From positions 93,170,979-93,234,978 of the forward strand of contig OZ022501.1 in the NCBI GenBank assembly GCA_963989385.1: a stretch of 64,000 nt of DNA, in the 5' to 3' direction. The notes under the pieces are model-generated. The model did not search any database. It saw only the letters and a list, made by a program, of their open reading frames with translations, and had not been told where the DNA came from. The DNA is from Ctena decussata. Its lineage: Eukaryota > Mollusca > Bivalvia > Lucinida > Lucinidae. Positions 23,923 to 35,300 of this stretch are shown piece after piece. The position numbers and the translations under genes were made by a program. Positions within the stretch are counted from its first letter, which is position 1; each line of letters opens with the position of its first letter.

Positions 23923-24841
23923 CAAATGAGTTATAAGATCATGGGATTTGAACTCAGGCTCATTGGTCTTGTTCTTCTTTCCTTGATCCATTAGTCTTTC
24001 TTTCCCTATGTTGTTCACATTAAAAACAGAATCTTTAAACTTGGTATACGTATGGACAATGAGCTGTTGTATTGTGGGATTGAGAATCGGGCTCATTGAT
24101 TTAATTTTTCCCTTTATTTCTCCATTTTTCTTTTTTCTTTTTTTTTTCAAGGTAAATGTTTGTCACAGTTTTCTCAGGAACTATGCAAGCTAGAATCTTT
24201 GAACTTGGTATACAGCGTACATATGGAACAATAATTGTTGTGTAATGGGAATGAATTGTTGTATTGTCGGATTTACAAGAAGGATTTTCTGCTGTTATTC
24301 ATCCTTTATTTATTCAGTTTTCTTCCTTTTCGTATTTAGAATGTTGAAGTTTACGTTACAGTTTGTTCTGTAACCATTCAAGCTATCGTGTTCAAACTTG
24401 AGAGACATATAAGTAATGAGTTGGTGTTCTATATATGATAGAGAATGAGGATCCTGACTCTTGTTCTTCCTTTAACTCATTCTCTTAGAATCTGTCTTTT
24501 TGCTTGGCTAAGTATGTGAATTCAATATTTATTGCTTTTTTACAATGAGTTTGTTACTAAAGCAGGGCAGCGGGGCTATATTCAGATTCGCTGACAGTAG
24601 TTCTAGTTGTTTTTAGTTTTCTTTCGCCACATACAGACCGACACTGCGTATTTAGTCGACTAAGAATAACCAACTAAGAGATTTATCCGAAGTCCAAACG
24701 ATTGTGCAAAATGCGCGAACAAATCCAAACTTTCACTGAAATCATCTAAAACAGCAGTTTTTCGTTGCAAGCTTCAAATAGTTTTCAGAAATACTGATCA
24801 TTTAACATGTGTCTGCTGAAGTATTTCTCTTTATCCCACAG

Positions 24842-25406
24842 GCCTTAAGGGGACTAAACGGACCGCCTGCAGGCCAAGTGAAATCCGTGTACTTTGACTG
24901 CTACGGTGGTACAGCGAGATTGTCTCGTCATGTATTTACGAGAAATCTACACTGGGTGACGGCAATTCGGTTTCTTGATTGTTACCTCGAAAATGGCTTG
25001 CAATCACGGTTACTGGAAACTCTTAAGAGCCTGCAACATCTTAAAATTATTGGTGGCGGCATTGAGGGAGTGGTGGCGCAGGACAGTCTTACAGGACTAA
25101 CAAGTCTCCAGGCAATACTTATTAACTCTCCAATTAAAGCTGGCACATTGCCTGCTCGCCTCTTTTACGGTTTGAATAATCTTGCTTATATAAATCTGAA
25201 TCATGCGAAGCTGGATTTTATTCCTTCGCACCTGTTTTATGGACTTGTCAGCATAGAGACAATATCACTATATGGCAATTACCTACAAACATTACCACCA
25301 GGACTTTTCGATAAGCTTAGTTCTCTCACTTATGTCGAGGTTGCGGACAATCCATGGAACTGTTCATGTGAACTCATGAGACTACTCGACTGGTCACATA
25401 TAACAG
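24842..25406 (+). CDS. LRR membrane protein, exon 2: leucine-rich repeats and start of C-terminal cap
   Basis: The exon holds 188 codons plus one base, entered in phase 0 after the acceptor TTTATCCCACAG and left in phase 1 at the donor ACAG|GTTAGA. It encodes about five LRRs of roughly 24 residues, e.g. LPARLFYGLNNLAYINLNHA, IPSHLFYGLVSIETISLYGN and LPPGLFDKLSSLTYVEVADN. The start of an LRR C-terminal cap follows (NPWNCSCELMRLLDW). The F-x-x-L spacing and the cap are typical of extracellular LRR proteins (Slit, GPIb and lamprey VLR style). The stop codon straight after the open frame lies in the intron. Confidence 0.85.
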
Positions 25407-26030
25407 GTTAGATTATTTTAATCATTGTCCTCTCGTATATAGTTCAGTTTCTTGTCTATATTTCAAGTGCACCGTGAGAGAGTAAATGTAGGTTAGGATG
25501 GCAGTCAATAATGCCCAACAAGACATAACGAAGCAACCGCTAATGTAGTAAGAAAACATGAGCAGAGAATATAAAATGAACAGCTCTTTCTCATTTAGGC
25601 GGTCGTGATCACAAAACTAGCTTTAACCAAGCATGAAACTAGTTGGCATACAAAACATTTACTTTTTTTATATTTTTAATATAATACATAAAAGTTAAAA
25701 TTTACATGATAATAAAAGAGAGAACTATTGTACAAAACAATCCGAATGTTCGAACACCACAGGTAAACGGACACAACAATCAATAACATTGACAGTCCGC
25801 AAAGGAAGCAATACATTGGAACGGTAAGGACTTACTTACTGGCTGAGCCTATGTCAATTTTATGGTGATCATCTCTCATCGGGCATAGTATGAGATGCGC
25901 ATGACCAGATAAATGTATGCCTATTAGCCTATACAGGTCGCTTACAACACGGAATTAAATGACTTGAGATTAATTTGTTTGAGAAAACCTGAAGTTTCTT
26001 TTGATCGAATTTCGTTTTGCTGTTTCATTG

Positions 26031-29000
26031 AACAAGAGGGTCATGAGGCTCTGAATCGCTCACCTGAACAATAATTGGCAAATGACTTTTCTTATGTCTG
26101 AATTTGCCAAAATATGAGTCTTGGGTCGCCAGTCAAAGACTGACCATGACTTCTTGTACTCATAAATCTTCAACCATATATATACCATTTTTAGGCCAGA
26201 GTCTTCAAAACGATCATTGAAATCTTATGTTCCAACCTTTTCCCATATTTGACCATGCCGAAAAAAAAAAGGTCAAGGTAAACCCAAGGTCATCATTTGA
26301 ACAGTCTTGGTAGTACTCTAGTACTCCATGCTACTTGCCAAGTTTAAAGGTCATTGGTGTATTGGTTCTGGAAGAGAAAAATATTAAAGGTTTATACCAT
26401 AAATGGGTATGACGGCCATGTTGGTCATGTGACCTGGACCGTTTGAACAAATTTTTGTCATGTGATCTGGACCGTTTGAACAATTTTTTGTCATGTGACC
26501 TGGACAGTTTGAACAAATTTTTGTTCAATTAACCCCTGGAGGCTCTATATGAAATGTGTTTACAATTGGCCTTTTGACTTTTGAGGAAAAGTTTGTAAAT
26601 GTCACAAAATGAGAGATCTGGGTCAAAGGTCAAAGAATGACCTTGACCTCTTGTACTCATAATTCTTCATGACCTCATTAAGATGACTGTACATACCAAT
26701 TTTAAACCAAAATCTTTAAACTTTCCATGAAATCTTATGTTCTAGCATTTTCCTATGTTGGATCTTGCCATAAAAAAGGTAAAGGTCAACCCAATGTCAT
26801 AATTTGAATAATCTTGATAGTACTGGAGTACCCAATGCTACATACTAAGTTTCAAGGCCATCTGCCAATTGATTCTAGAAGAGAAGATTTTTAAAGGTTT
26901 CTACCATATATGGGCATGGCCGCCATGTTGATCATGTTATATACCCAGACCATTTGAAAGAATTTTCCTTTCCTCCACCCCTGAAGGCTGTATATGATTT
27001 TTGATTACAATTTGCTCAGTGGCTTTTAAATAGAAGTTTGAAATTTCAAACTATGAGAATTCAGGGTCAAAGGTCAAAGAACGTCCTTGACCTCTTGTAC
27101 TCATGAATCTTTGTGTACTCTTAAAGATATCTATGTTTACATATTTTTAGGCCTAAATCTTCCAAACGTTCCATGAAATCTTATGTTCTAGCATTTTCCC
27201 ATATTTGAACTTGCCGTAAAATGGTCTAGGTCAACCAAAGGTCATCATTTTGAACAATCTTGACAGTAATGGAGTACTAAATGCTACATACCAAGTTTCA
27301 AGGCCGTCGGTCAATTGGTTCTGGAGAAAAAGATTTTCAAAGGTTTTTACCATATATAAGCGAAGCGGCCATGTTGGTCATGTGACCAGGACCGTTTGAA
27401 CAAATTTTCATTCACTCAACCCCTGGAGGCTCTATATGAAATATGGGTACAAGTCGCCTAGTGGTTTTTGAGGAGATTGTTTGAAATTGTAAAATATGAG
27501 AGTTCTGGGTCAAAGGACAAGGAACAAGCAAATTCGGTAAATTTATATCCCCCGCCAAATGGCCCAGACTGATTTTTGGTTTACTTTAAGTTACATAAAC
27601 CGTTTCACTGTTACTTAGTTACAGCTGAACTTGTAGATTGTAAATAAAGTCAAGGACAATAACTCTAAGATAAGTGAGGCATAAAATGAAGCCATTCTTA
27701 AGCACTTGTCTCAGCATCACTGCACTATGATGATTTATTTTTAATTCAGTTCAAAGAAATATTGTTCACCGATATCTTAGTTATGGCTTATTTATGGATT
27801 TTAAATCAATTCAAGGGCATTAAATCATGCACTACTCTAGCGATTATGACAAAACTTAATGTGTTCTGCTGTTTCATGGCAAAACATAATTATTTTAAGT
27901 TTTAAGTCTCATAGATTACTTGGTTATGACTCAATTTGTTGATATTAAACCAATTCAAGGTCAATAACTCATTGCTCATAGCAATTCCGACAAAACATAA
28001 GCTGCACCCATGTGATATGGTAATACATATTTACATGTAGTATAAGTTTCATAGAATTCTATTCATTGTTTACCTAGTTATGGCTGAATTTGTCGACCTT
28101 AAATCGATTCAAGGGCAATAACTCATGCACTACTGATGCCCTGCTGACGAACCTTTATGTGCATAACCGCGTTATGGTGAAACATATTCAGTTTAAGTTT
28201 CATGAAGTTTCGATAATTGGTTACTTAGTTATGACTTTAGTTATTTTATTAATTTTAAGTCAATTAAAGGGCAATAACTCATGCACTACTAAAGCCATTA
28301 TTACAAAACTTCACTAACATCAGGGCATTACAGTGATTCATATTCAGTTTAAGTTTCGTAAAGTTTTAATAATTGGTTACTTAGTTATGACTCATTTTAT
28401 TAATTTTAAGTCCATTAAAGGGCAATAACTCATGCACTACTGAAGCCAGTCTGACGAAACTATACAGGTATCAGAGCGTTATAGTGATTGTCTTCATTTT
28501 AAGTTTCATGAAATTCCGTCCAGTGGTTACTTAACTATGGCTTCGGACGGAAGGACGGACGGATGGAAGAACGGACAGACAGACTGACAGACAGACGGAC
28601 GGACATGGAGAAAACTATATCCCTCCGCCTTCGGTGGGGGATAATGACCTTGACCTCTTGTACTCAAAAATCTTCATGTACTCATTAAGAAGACTGCATT
28701 TACAAATTTTTAGGCATTTATCTTCAAAACTTTCCAAGAAATCTTAAGTTCTAGCACGTTCCCATATTTGACCTTGCCGAAAAAAGGTCAAGGACAACTC
28801 TAGGTCATAATTTGAACAATCTTGATAGTACTAGAGTACCCAATGCTACATACCAAGTTTCAATACCATCAGTCAATTGGTTCTAGAGAAGAAGATTTTT
28901 AAAGGTTTTTGCCATATATGGGCGTGGCGACCATGTTGGTCATGTGACCTGGACCGTATGAATAAATTTTTTGTTCTCTCAACCCGTGGAGGCTCTGTAT

Positions 29001-29600
29001 GAACTTTGGTTTCAATTGGCACAGTGGCTTTTGAGGAATTTGTTTGAAATTGTCAAATTATGAGAGTTCTGGGTCAAAGGTCAAAGAAAGACTTTGACCT
29101 CTTGTACTCATAAATCTTCATGTTCTTATTAAGATGACAGTAGATACCAATTTTTAGCCCAAAATCTTCAACAGTTTCCAAGATATCTTATGTTCTAGCA
29201 TTTTGCCACATAAAAGCACAAGGAAGCAAATTTGACCTTACAATAAAAAGGTAAAGGTCAACCCAAGGTAATTATTTGAACAATCTTGGTAGTACGCGAT
29301 GCTACTTACCAAGTTTCAAGGTTATTGTCCCACTGGTTCTGGAGGAGAAAATTTTTATTTAGGTTTTTACCATATATGGGCATGGCGGCCATGTTGGTCG
29401 TGTGACCCAGACCATTTGAACAATTTATCGTTCCCCCAACTCCAGGAGGCTACATATGAATTTTGGTTACAGTTGATCCAGTGATTTCAGAGGAGAAGTC
29501 ATTTGAAATTGTGTACGGACGACAACAGACAATTGAATAGATAAGAACGAAGCCTGTCCATACTAGAAGCTCCCCCGGCGCCTTTGGCTCAAATAAGCTA
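26031..29600 (+). mobile_element. Tandem-unit element K4 (five 455-bp units) in intron 2, interrupted by K3
   Basis: It begins AACAAGAGGGTCATGAGGCT and 'TCGCTCACCTGA', and ends with a GCTCCCCCGG...CTTTGGCTCAAATAAGCT hairpin-like terminus. Units of about 455 bp share 'CATGTTGGTCATGTGACC', 'TACCAAGTTTCAAGG', 'CAACCCAAGGTCAT', 'CTTGACCTCTTGTACTCAT' and 'GTTCTGGGTCAAAGG'. The same family lies inverted at 45081-47190. No GGAC tract is preserved here. It encodes nothing; open frames such as 26331-26528 are repeat read-through. Confidence 0.75.
27535..28644 (+). mobile_element. Tandem-unit element K3 inserted inside K4
   Basis: About six units of ~154 bp share 'AAGGGCAATAACTCATGCAC', 'TTTAAGTTTCATGAA' and 'GGTTACTTAGTTATG'. 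They are followed by a GGAC/GACAGACAG tract (28550-28604) and a hairpin (TATCCCTCCGCC...GGTGGGGGATA). Left K4 flank ends ...GGAA and right flank starts TGACCTTGACC. Elsewhere K4 reads AAAGAATGACCTTGACC, so K3 sits exactly between A and T with no target duplication, as Helitron-type insertion would predict. Confidence 0.75.
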
Positions 29601-30497
29601 AACATTGACGGGGCATGGCATGCATTGTACGCCCTTGAAGAGGAACAATTACCATAATAACTAGGAGTTCGTCATTCTGCCAAGGTACTAAGCACTGTTA
29701 TTATATTTACAGATGATATGGTAACAGATCTGTGACGACATCGGTATCTGCAACATAAATTCTTCTATGCCTAAATCAGACTGTGCTTTATGCACAAATC
29801 GGTTCTAAGAAAGGCGCATTTTGCATATGCCAAAAATAAAAAAGGTTTTCTCTCGGTGGTCATTTTATCTTGGTGGTCAACATTATTGTAGGTTTAGTTT
29901 CTGGTCTGTAATTTTATCAAAACGACGGGAATATGTAGACAGATTGCAGGAAGCATGCATATATTATAAAAATAACAACACCAGCCTGTCATACACGGAA
30001 CTCTGTTTTAAAACCGACTCAAGTGAGCTTAAAATCCCAAAGGAGCAGAACATATTTTTCTCCCACCTTTGCATAAATAAGATAGGCCCTCAGCTCATAT
30101 AAGAAACTTTCATCCTTCATTTGCAACATCTTTCTTATATGAGCAACCAGAATTTTTCAATTTTCGACTAATGTTTTAATTTTGAATGAACAAATGGACT
30201 TGCAAGCATCTTGGACGAGTTTTGATAGCCAATCGTAGGTTTGTGACGTCACCAAATTTTAATGACGTCATTTAAACCGGTTATCAAACGTCGCCAGCAA
30301 ACTTTATGCGCGTGATGTGAAAGGCTAGGATGTTTTTGTTTTTGCCCTCTGGAGAATAAAATAGTCAGCGCATCGTGCTTTCTGTCTATTTTTAAGGTGC
30401 AAATTGTGTTTGAACCCGTTTTAAGACCAGATAAACGCACTGGAGTGCTCAAATTTACTTCAGAAAATTTACTTCCGATCAAAGATTGCTGTATTTA
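29601..30497. other. Intron 2 sequence, no gene recognised
   Basis: A 93-codon frame at 29821-30102 has ordinary amino-acid composition but no family signature and no splice context; I do not call it. The remainder is AT-rich. Confidence 0.45.
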
Positions 30498-30562
30498 CGA
30501 GAGGCATTTCAGAAATAGTGTAACTGAGTCGGCCATTCCCAGGAATGTTGACCGATTTTTAA

Positions 30563-30680
30563 GATTTATGTCTTAACTTTTAGGTATACACATACCTTAA
30601 CTTTTAGGTATGCACCAACATGATTTATGTCTTAACTTTTAGGTATACATATACCTTAACTTTTAGGTATGCACCAACAT
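30563..30680 (+). repeat. 59-bp tandem duplication at the 5' junction of the RTE
   Basis: Units 30563-30621 and 30622-30680 are nearly identical (GATTTATGTCTTAACTTTTA ... GCACCAACAT). Each contains H sequence joined to the first bases of the RTE, so the duplication happened during or after insertion. It creates a spurious upstream ATG. Confidence 0.8.
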
Positions 30681-31477
30681 CTGGACATGAGGACAATGAG
30701 GTAGAACACTTCTACCAGCAACTCCAGGAAATCATAGACCAAACACCAAAGAAGGACATTCTGGTTGTACAAGGGAATTGGAATGCTAAGGTTGGAAAGG
30801 ATGCACAGGCAGACTGGGAAAACGTTTGTGGACCCTACTGCAATGACGAAACAAATGAAAGAGGTCTCAGACTTCTAGAGTTTGCAACCTGTAACAGCCT
30901 AGTACTGACAAACACCCTTGGCCCTCACAAACCATCAAGAAGATGGACACGGCACAGCCCAGATGGGAAACACCACAATCAGATTGATTACATCTTGGTG
31001 AGGAAGCGCTTCCGATCAGGAGTCAACATCCATAGGACAAGGAGTTTTCCTGGAGCAGACATAGGAAGTGACCATGACCTGGTCATGATGACCTTCCGAG
31101 TTCGTCTGAAGAAGGCTAGAAAGCCAACCCAGCCAAGACTGAAGTTTGATCTTGAGAAGCTAAGAGACCCAGAGGTGGCATGCACTTTTCAAGCAACAAT
31201 AGGTGGAAAATTTGCACCACTCATTGGTCTGAGGGATGATGACATGGACATAGATACCATGATTACCACCTACAATACAGTAGTGACTGATGCACCCGGT
31301 GAGATACTTGGGAAGGAACGTCGCAGTAAAAAGCCATGGGTCACTAGAGATGTTCTCGACCTCTGTGATGAGAGGAGAAATTTGAAGAAGAAGAGGTATG
31401 AAGCAGGAGGAGCAGAAGAATACAGGGAAGCAAACAAGAGGATTCAGAAGGCAGTGAAGAAAGCGAAGGAGGACTGA
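30668..31477 (+). pseudogene. RTE endonuclease domain, C-terminal part
   Basis: The reading frame starts at YAPTSGHEDNEVE and carries endonuclease landmarks in order: a VVQGNWNAKVG block (family form has D/N in this position), then QIDYILVRKR, then GADIGSDHDLVMM, which holds the conserved SDH near the catalytic His. The family's N-terminal catalytic residues (the first Asn/Glu blocks) are absent, so it cannot be an active nuclease. The frame stops at 31475-31477 because of a one-base loss; the next frame carries on into the reverse transcriptase. The true upstream start is lost; the ATG at 30620 is an artefact of the junction duplication. Confidence 0.85.
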
Positions 31478-31479
31478 TA

Positions 31480-33264
31480 GCTAGTCAGTGCGAGGAGATC
31501 GAAACTTGCCTGAACAAAAACAACAGCAAGAAAGCATACCAGCTGGTGAAGGATCTAACTTCAGAGAAACAGGGTAAATCCACAACTATCCAGGACAAGT
31601 CTGGGAAAGGCCTTACAGAAGAACAAGAGATTCTCAGCAGATGGACAGAATATTGCTCAGAATTATACAACCATGAGACTGATGGTGACAATACGGTCCT
31701 GGACTGCAGTCAGCCCCCAGAAGAAGATCAACAACCGATCCTTCGTGAGGAAGTTGTGACTGCAGTATCAGCACTGAAGAAGGGAAAATCTGCCGGAGTT
31801 GATAATATACCAGCAGAACTTGTTCAAGCTGGAGGGGAGACCATGATTGATGTTTTAACAGATATCTGTAACAGGATCTGCAGAACAGGAGAATGGCCTG
31901 CCCCATGGACTCAGTCGCTGATTATTACTCTCCCTTTAAAGGGCAACCTACAGCTCTGCCAGAACTACAGAACCAGCAGCCTCATCAGTCATTCAAGCAA
32001 AGTCATGCTGAAAGTTATCTTGAACAGGCTAAAGCCACAAGCCGAAGAGATAATTGCTGAGAAACAGGCTGGGTTCCGAGCAGGAAGGAGCACCACAGAA
32101 CAGATCTTCAACCTTAGAATCCTGTGTGAAAAGTATCTCCAACATCAGCAGAATCTGTACCATGTCTTCATTGATTTCAAAAAAGCCTTTGACAGGGTAT
32201 GGCATGCAGCCTTATTGGCCACCATGGGGAAGTACAATATCAATGCAAACCTAGTTCACACCATTGAGCAGCTATATGACAAGGCTACAAGTGCAGTCCT
32301 GATAAATGGCAGCACAGGAGAATGGTTCAAAACAACAGTTGGAGTAAGACAAGGATGTCTTCTGTCACCCATCCTCTTCAACATTTTTCTCGAACGGATC
32401 ATGTCTGATGCTCTGGAAGAACATGACGGAAAGGTTAGCATAGGCGGCAGACATATTACCAACCTGCGGTTTGCCGATGACATAGACGCTCTTGCTGAGG
32501 AAGAGCAGGAACTAGAAGCTCTAGTTGAAAGTCTCGACCAGACCTGCACAAGGTATAAGATGGAGATCAGTGCTGAGAAGACCAAACTGATGACAAACAG
32601 CGCAGATGGCATCCAGAGGGAGATCAAGGTAAAGGGGGAGAAGCTGGGTACTGTAAGCAGCTTCAAATACCTTGGAGCAGTTGTCTCAGATGATGGCTCA
32701 AAACAGGAGATTCTCTCAAGGATAGCACAAGCCACTTCAGCTCTTGCCAAGCTGAAACCAATTTGGAGAGATAACAACATATCTCTTGGATCAAAGGTGA
32801 CACTTATGCGCTCCCTTGTCATTTCCATATTTCTGTATGCCTGTGAATCATGGACCTTGACAGCAGAGTTAGAGAAAAGAACGCAGGCCTTTGAGATGAG
32901 ATGCTATCGAAGGTTACTGAACATTTCGTACAAGGACCATATAACCAATGGGGAGGTTCGCAGGAAGATTCAAGCAGCCATTGGAGAATATGATGAACTC
33001 CTGACGCTGGTCAAGAAACGGAAACTAAGGTGGTTTGGCCATGTCTCAAGGTCTTCTGGTTTAGCAAAGACAATTCTTCAGGGCACAGTGAAATAAAAAA
33101 GAAGAAGAGGTAGACAGAAGAAGAGGTGGGAAGACAATATCAAGGAGTGGACTGGAATGGATTTTGCCAGCTCAACTAGGGCGACTGAAGACAGGACAAG
33201 GTGGATAGGGATTGTTTTGAAGTCAGCTGTGGTGCCCCAACGACCTAGTAAGGTTATGGGATAG
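31480..33264 (+). pseudogene. RTE reverse transcriptase domain
   Basis: The frame runs from about 31491 through a KAYQLVKDLT linker and the reverse-transcriptase fingers and palm: KGKSAGVDNIPAEL, then EKQAGFRAGRSTTEQIF, VFIDFKKAFDRVWH (catalytic Asp), GVRQGCLLSPILFN, and LRFADDID with the catalytic Asp pair intact. A thumb/connection region follows with FKYLGAVVSDDGSK, SIFLYACESWTL and LRWFGHVSRSSGLAKTI. A single in-frame stop at 33094-33096 interrupts the C-terminal tail. The same frame then continues (RWEDNIKEWTG, VVPQRPS) to a stop at 33264. It sits in an intron of the LRR gene on the same strand. Only two lesions suggest modest age. Confidence 0.9.
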
Positions 33265-34647
33265 AATAGAATAGAATAGATACATATCGCCCAATGGCAT
33301 TCACTCAAAAAATTTGAGGTACTGGTATTTTCTTCAAAATATGCCTTGACAATTGTTGTTAGGGTAAGGACACTGAGTAGAAACAGACGGAATATTTATG
33401 TAAAGACATATTCATATTTTCTTTACTCTGGGTACAAGCAGCTCTTGATTGATACCTATAATACCTTTTATATTGAAAATATTTCAGTATGAAAACATTG
33501 AATTAGCCTTGCTTACACACAATATTTACCTCGCAAGATTGGAAAAAAAATCATGGAACAATGCGCATTTCTGATGACATCACTTCCTGCGCTAAATTGA
33601 AATGTACAGTAAGTTGATTAAACTTCGATTTTGAGGTCAAATTAAGTGAAAGTGAATGTTTGGTGACAGATATGAAACAAAAATTTCGTCATGCTTGTTT
33701 TCTGTTATAAATAATCTATGATGGCACCTTATGCTCTTTTGTCAGTGGTCTATCTGATTTTTACGTTAAGTTTCCCCATCCACCCACATATTTCAATGTC
33801 AATGTGTCATATTAAATAACAAGTCTTTCAAGTCTTTATATATGATTTTTCTATTAATATGTCCCTTTAATTTTTGACATTAAGCAAAGTTGAATATGTA
33901 TCTTTTTATTAGAAGATAATTTCATTTTATTGTTTTGTATTTTACATGATTTGCTGCTACTTTGCAACTCCCGGCGTGGGGTTTGTACACGTATCATCCA
34001 GTTTCATCAGTGATTTGATGCCAGTCGTAACAAACTATGGTTACCTAATCATTTCAGTAATAAAATGTCTGTCATTTTGGATATGATTAAGTAAAAAAAT
34101 CACCATTTTATAGATACAATGCATTTATAATAACTTTGCATTTATATCCACATAGCAGACAAAAAATCACGTTTAGTATATTACTTGTGCAGAATCTGGA
34201 AACGATTTCTGTATAACTGTCTTATTTTACATCAAATGAACAGTATTACGTGTTTCTTTATTAAAATACATCATTTTCTCATTGAGAAATCAGCAACAGA
34301 ACACGAGATACTTTCAGTCAAAATGTATAGTTTCAAGTATCCACACCCTTATGACCTATAAGCACGTGCTGTCATGCATGAGTCACTTAGAAATTCCTAC
34401 CTTTCTAAAGCACTTGAATTTAGCCTTCTAATTATATATAACACCACTGCTAAATATCAGCCAATAAGCTACCCTGAGATCATTTACATTACTTCTGAAA
34501 TGCCCCTCGTACTTAAGAAAGTTATTGTTTTTCTGGTTTGACGCCAAATTCGACTTGAGGTTTAAAATCCGCCAAAAGTGGGAGACAAATAATCCATTAT
34601 GGCTCCATTATGAGCCAGTCCATGAAGGATAGGTTAAGCTCAGCCGC

Positions 34648-34707
34648 GGGGTCGGAATTTAAACCAGGGCCTCTGCAAGCCTCGCCCCTGTTTTAAATTC
34701 CGATCCC
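34648..34707. repeat. Short inverted repeat
   Basis: The arm GGGTCGGAATTTAAACCAGG pairs with CCTGTTTTAAATTCCGATCC across a loop of about 15 bases. The 'GGAATTTAAACCAGGGCCTC' arm resembles a tRNA T-arm as used in SINE heads. Confidence 0.6.
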
Positions 34708-35029
34708 TAGGGGGAGATTTCCCTGACCTACATGGACACTCATGGTGGATTGTAATAATCTGCAACTTGGAAATGTACGGGAAGCACTTAACATCTGCTA
34801 CAGTGAAGCTAGATAAATTTTGAAGGAATAAAGATACAAGAAGCTAAATAAAATAATTATTTCATTTAGTTAGTGAAATGCAGCTGTAATGTTTAAATTT
34901 TGACAAAAGTGGCATTTAACTGTCTTACACCGTCTTTATATTTTTTATAAACTGGACCCTTTTTATATTTATTTTTGTATTACACTTACAAAATTTACCT
35001 TTTTTATTTTCAATTTCAAACTGAAAACC

Positions 35030-35300
35030 AGTTCGAGCACCACCCCCCTCCCCACGTAATCCTTTGTTGACCGTTCTAAGGCGGTACTTTTATTGCTGTC
35101 CCTTGGTGTTATATTGGCTGTGACCGCTTGTCTATGGTCTCTGACGGTTTGGTCATCTGTATTGCTGCCCAATCTGCCTTCCTTTTGTTTTGTAATTAAG
35201 ATAACAAAATAAGTAAGAATAGATGTTGATGCTGTTATGAAGGTAACTGAATGACCGTCTTTTTGGGAAAGATCTGCTCATTCGGTTTACTGTGCGTGTC
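35030..35300 (+). repeat. Diverged copy of repeat module S
   Basis: 'CCACGTAATCCTTTGTTGACC', 'AAGGCGGTACTTTTATTGC' and 'TTTTTGGGAAAGATCTGCTC' parallel module S at 7305-7665 and 49545-49860, much more diverged. Weak call. Confidence 0.35.

Larger units (their letters stand above)
22590..24480 (+). repeat. Tandem-unit array K8 in intron 1, interrupted
   Basis: Repeated units of roughly 165-190 bp share 'TTTTCTCAG', 'GCAAGCTAGAATCTT', 'AACTTGGTATAC', 'ATATGGACAATGAG' and 'TTGTATTGTGGGATT'. They are diverged from each other. The array is split by the inverted-repeat element at 23162-23835 and contains a long TA run. The 'GGTCCGTCCGTTATTCCG' tract near 22650 resembles the CCGT/GGAC tract that borders the other K elements. 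Confidence 0.6.
30651..33274 (+). mobile_element. 5'-truncated RTE-class non-LTR retrotransposon
   Basis: It encodes the C-terminal part of an apurinic-type endonuclease followed by a reverse transcriptase, the order typical of the RTE clade. It ends in (ATAGA)n (about 33262-33279), a 3' microsatellite tail typical of RTE elements. ATACATAT occurs at both junctions (about 30644 and 33281), a probable target duplication. The N-terminal half of the endonuclease is missing. Compared with the empty H copy at 2230-2951 the insertion is unambiguous. Confidence 0.85.
30498..34509 (+). mobile_element. Element H, copy 2: TA-flanked mariner-style element split by an RTE
   Basis: The left end is TA-CGAGAGGCATTTCAGAA (TA 30496-30497). 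The right end is TTCTGAAATGCCCCTCG-TA (TA 34510-34511), giving inverted ends of about 30 bp. Without the RTE the element would be about 1.4 kb. 33270-33905 matches 2230-2885 inverted. No transposase frame is evident, so it is either non-autonomous or decayed. Confidence 0.7.

Noticed and set aside
23848..24150. 100-codon minus-strand frame with a Tyr/Ile repeat
   Set aside because: It is a translation of the (TA)n microsatellite and K8 array.
29821..30102. 93-codon frame in intron 2
   Set aside because: No domain, no splice support and no repeat copy to test conservation; probably chance.
32256..32828. 190-codon open frame on the minus strand
   Set aside because: It is antisense to the reverse transcriptase domain, whose motifs on the + strand are unmistakable.
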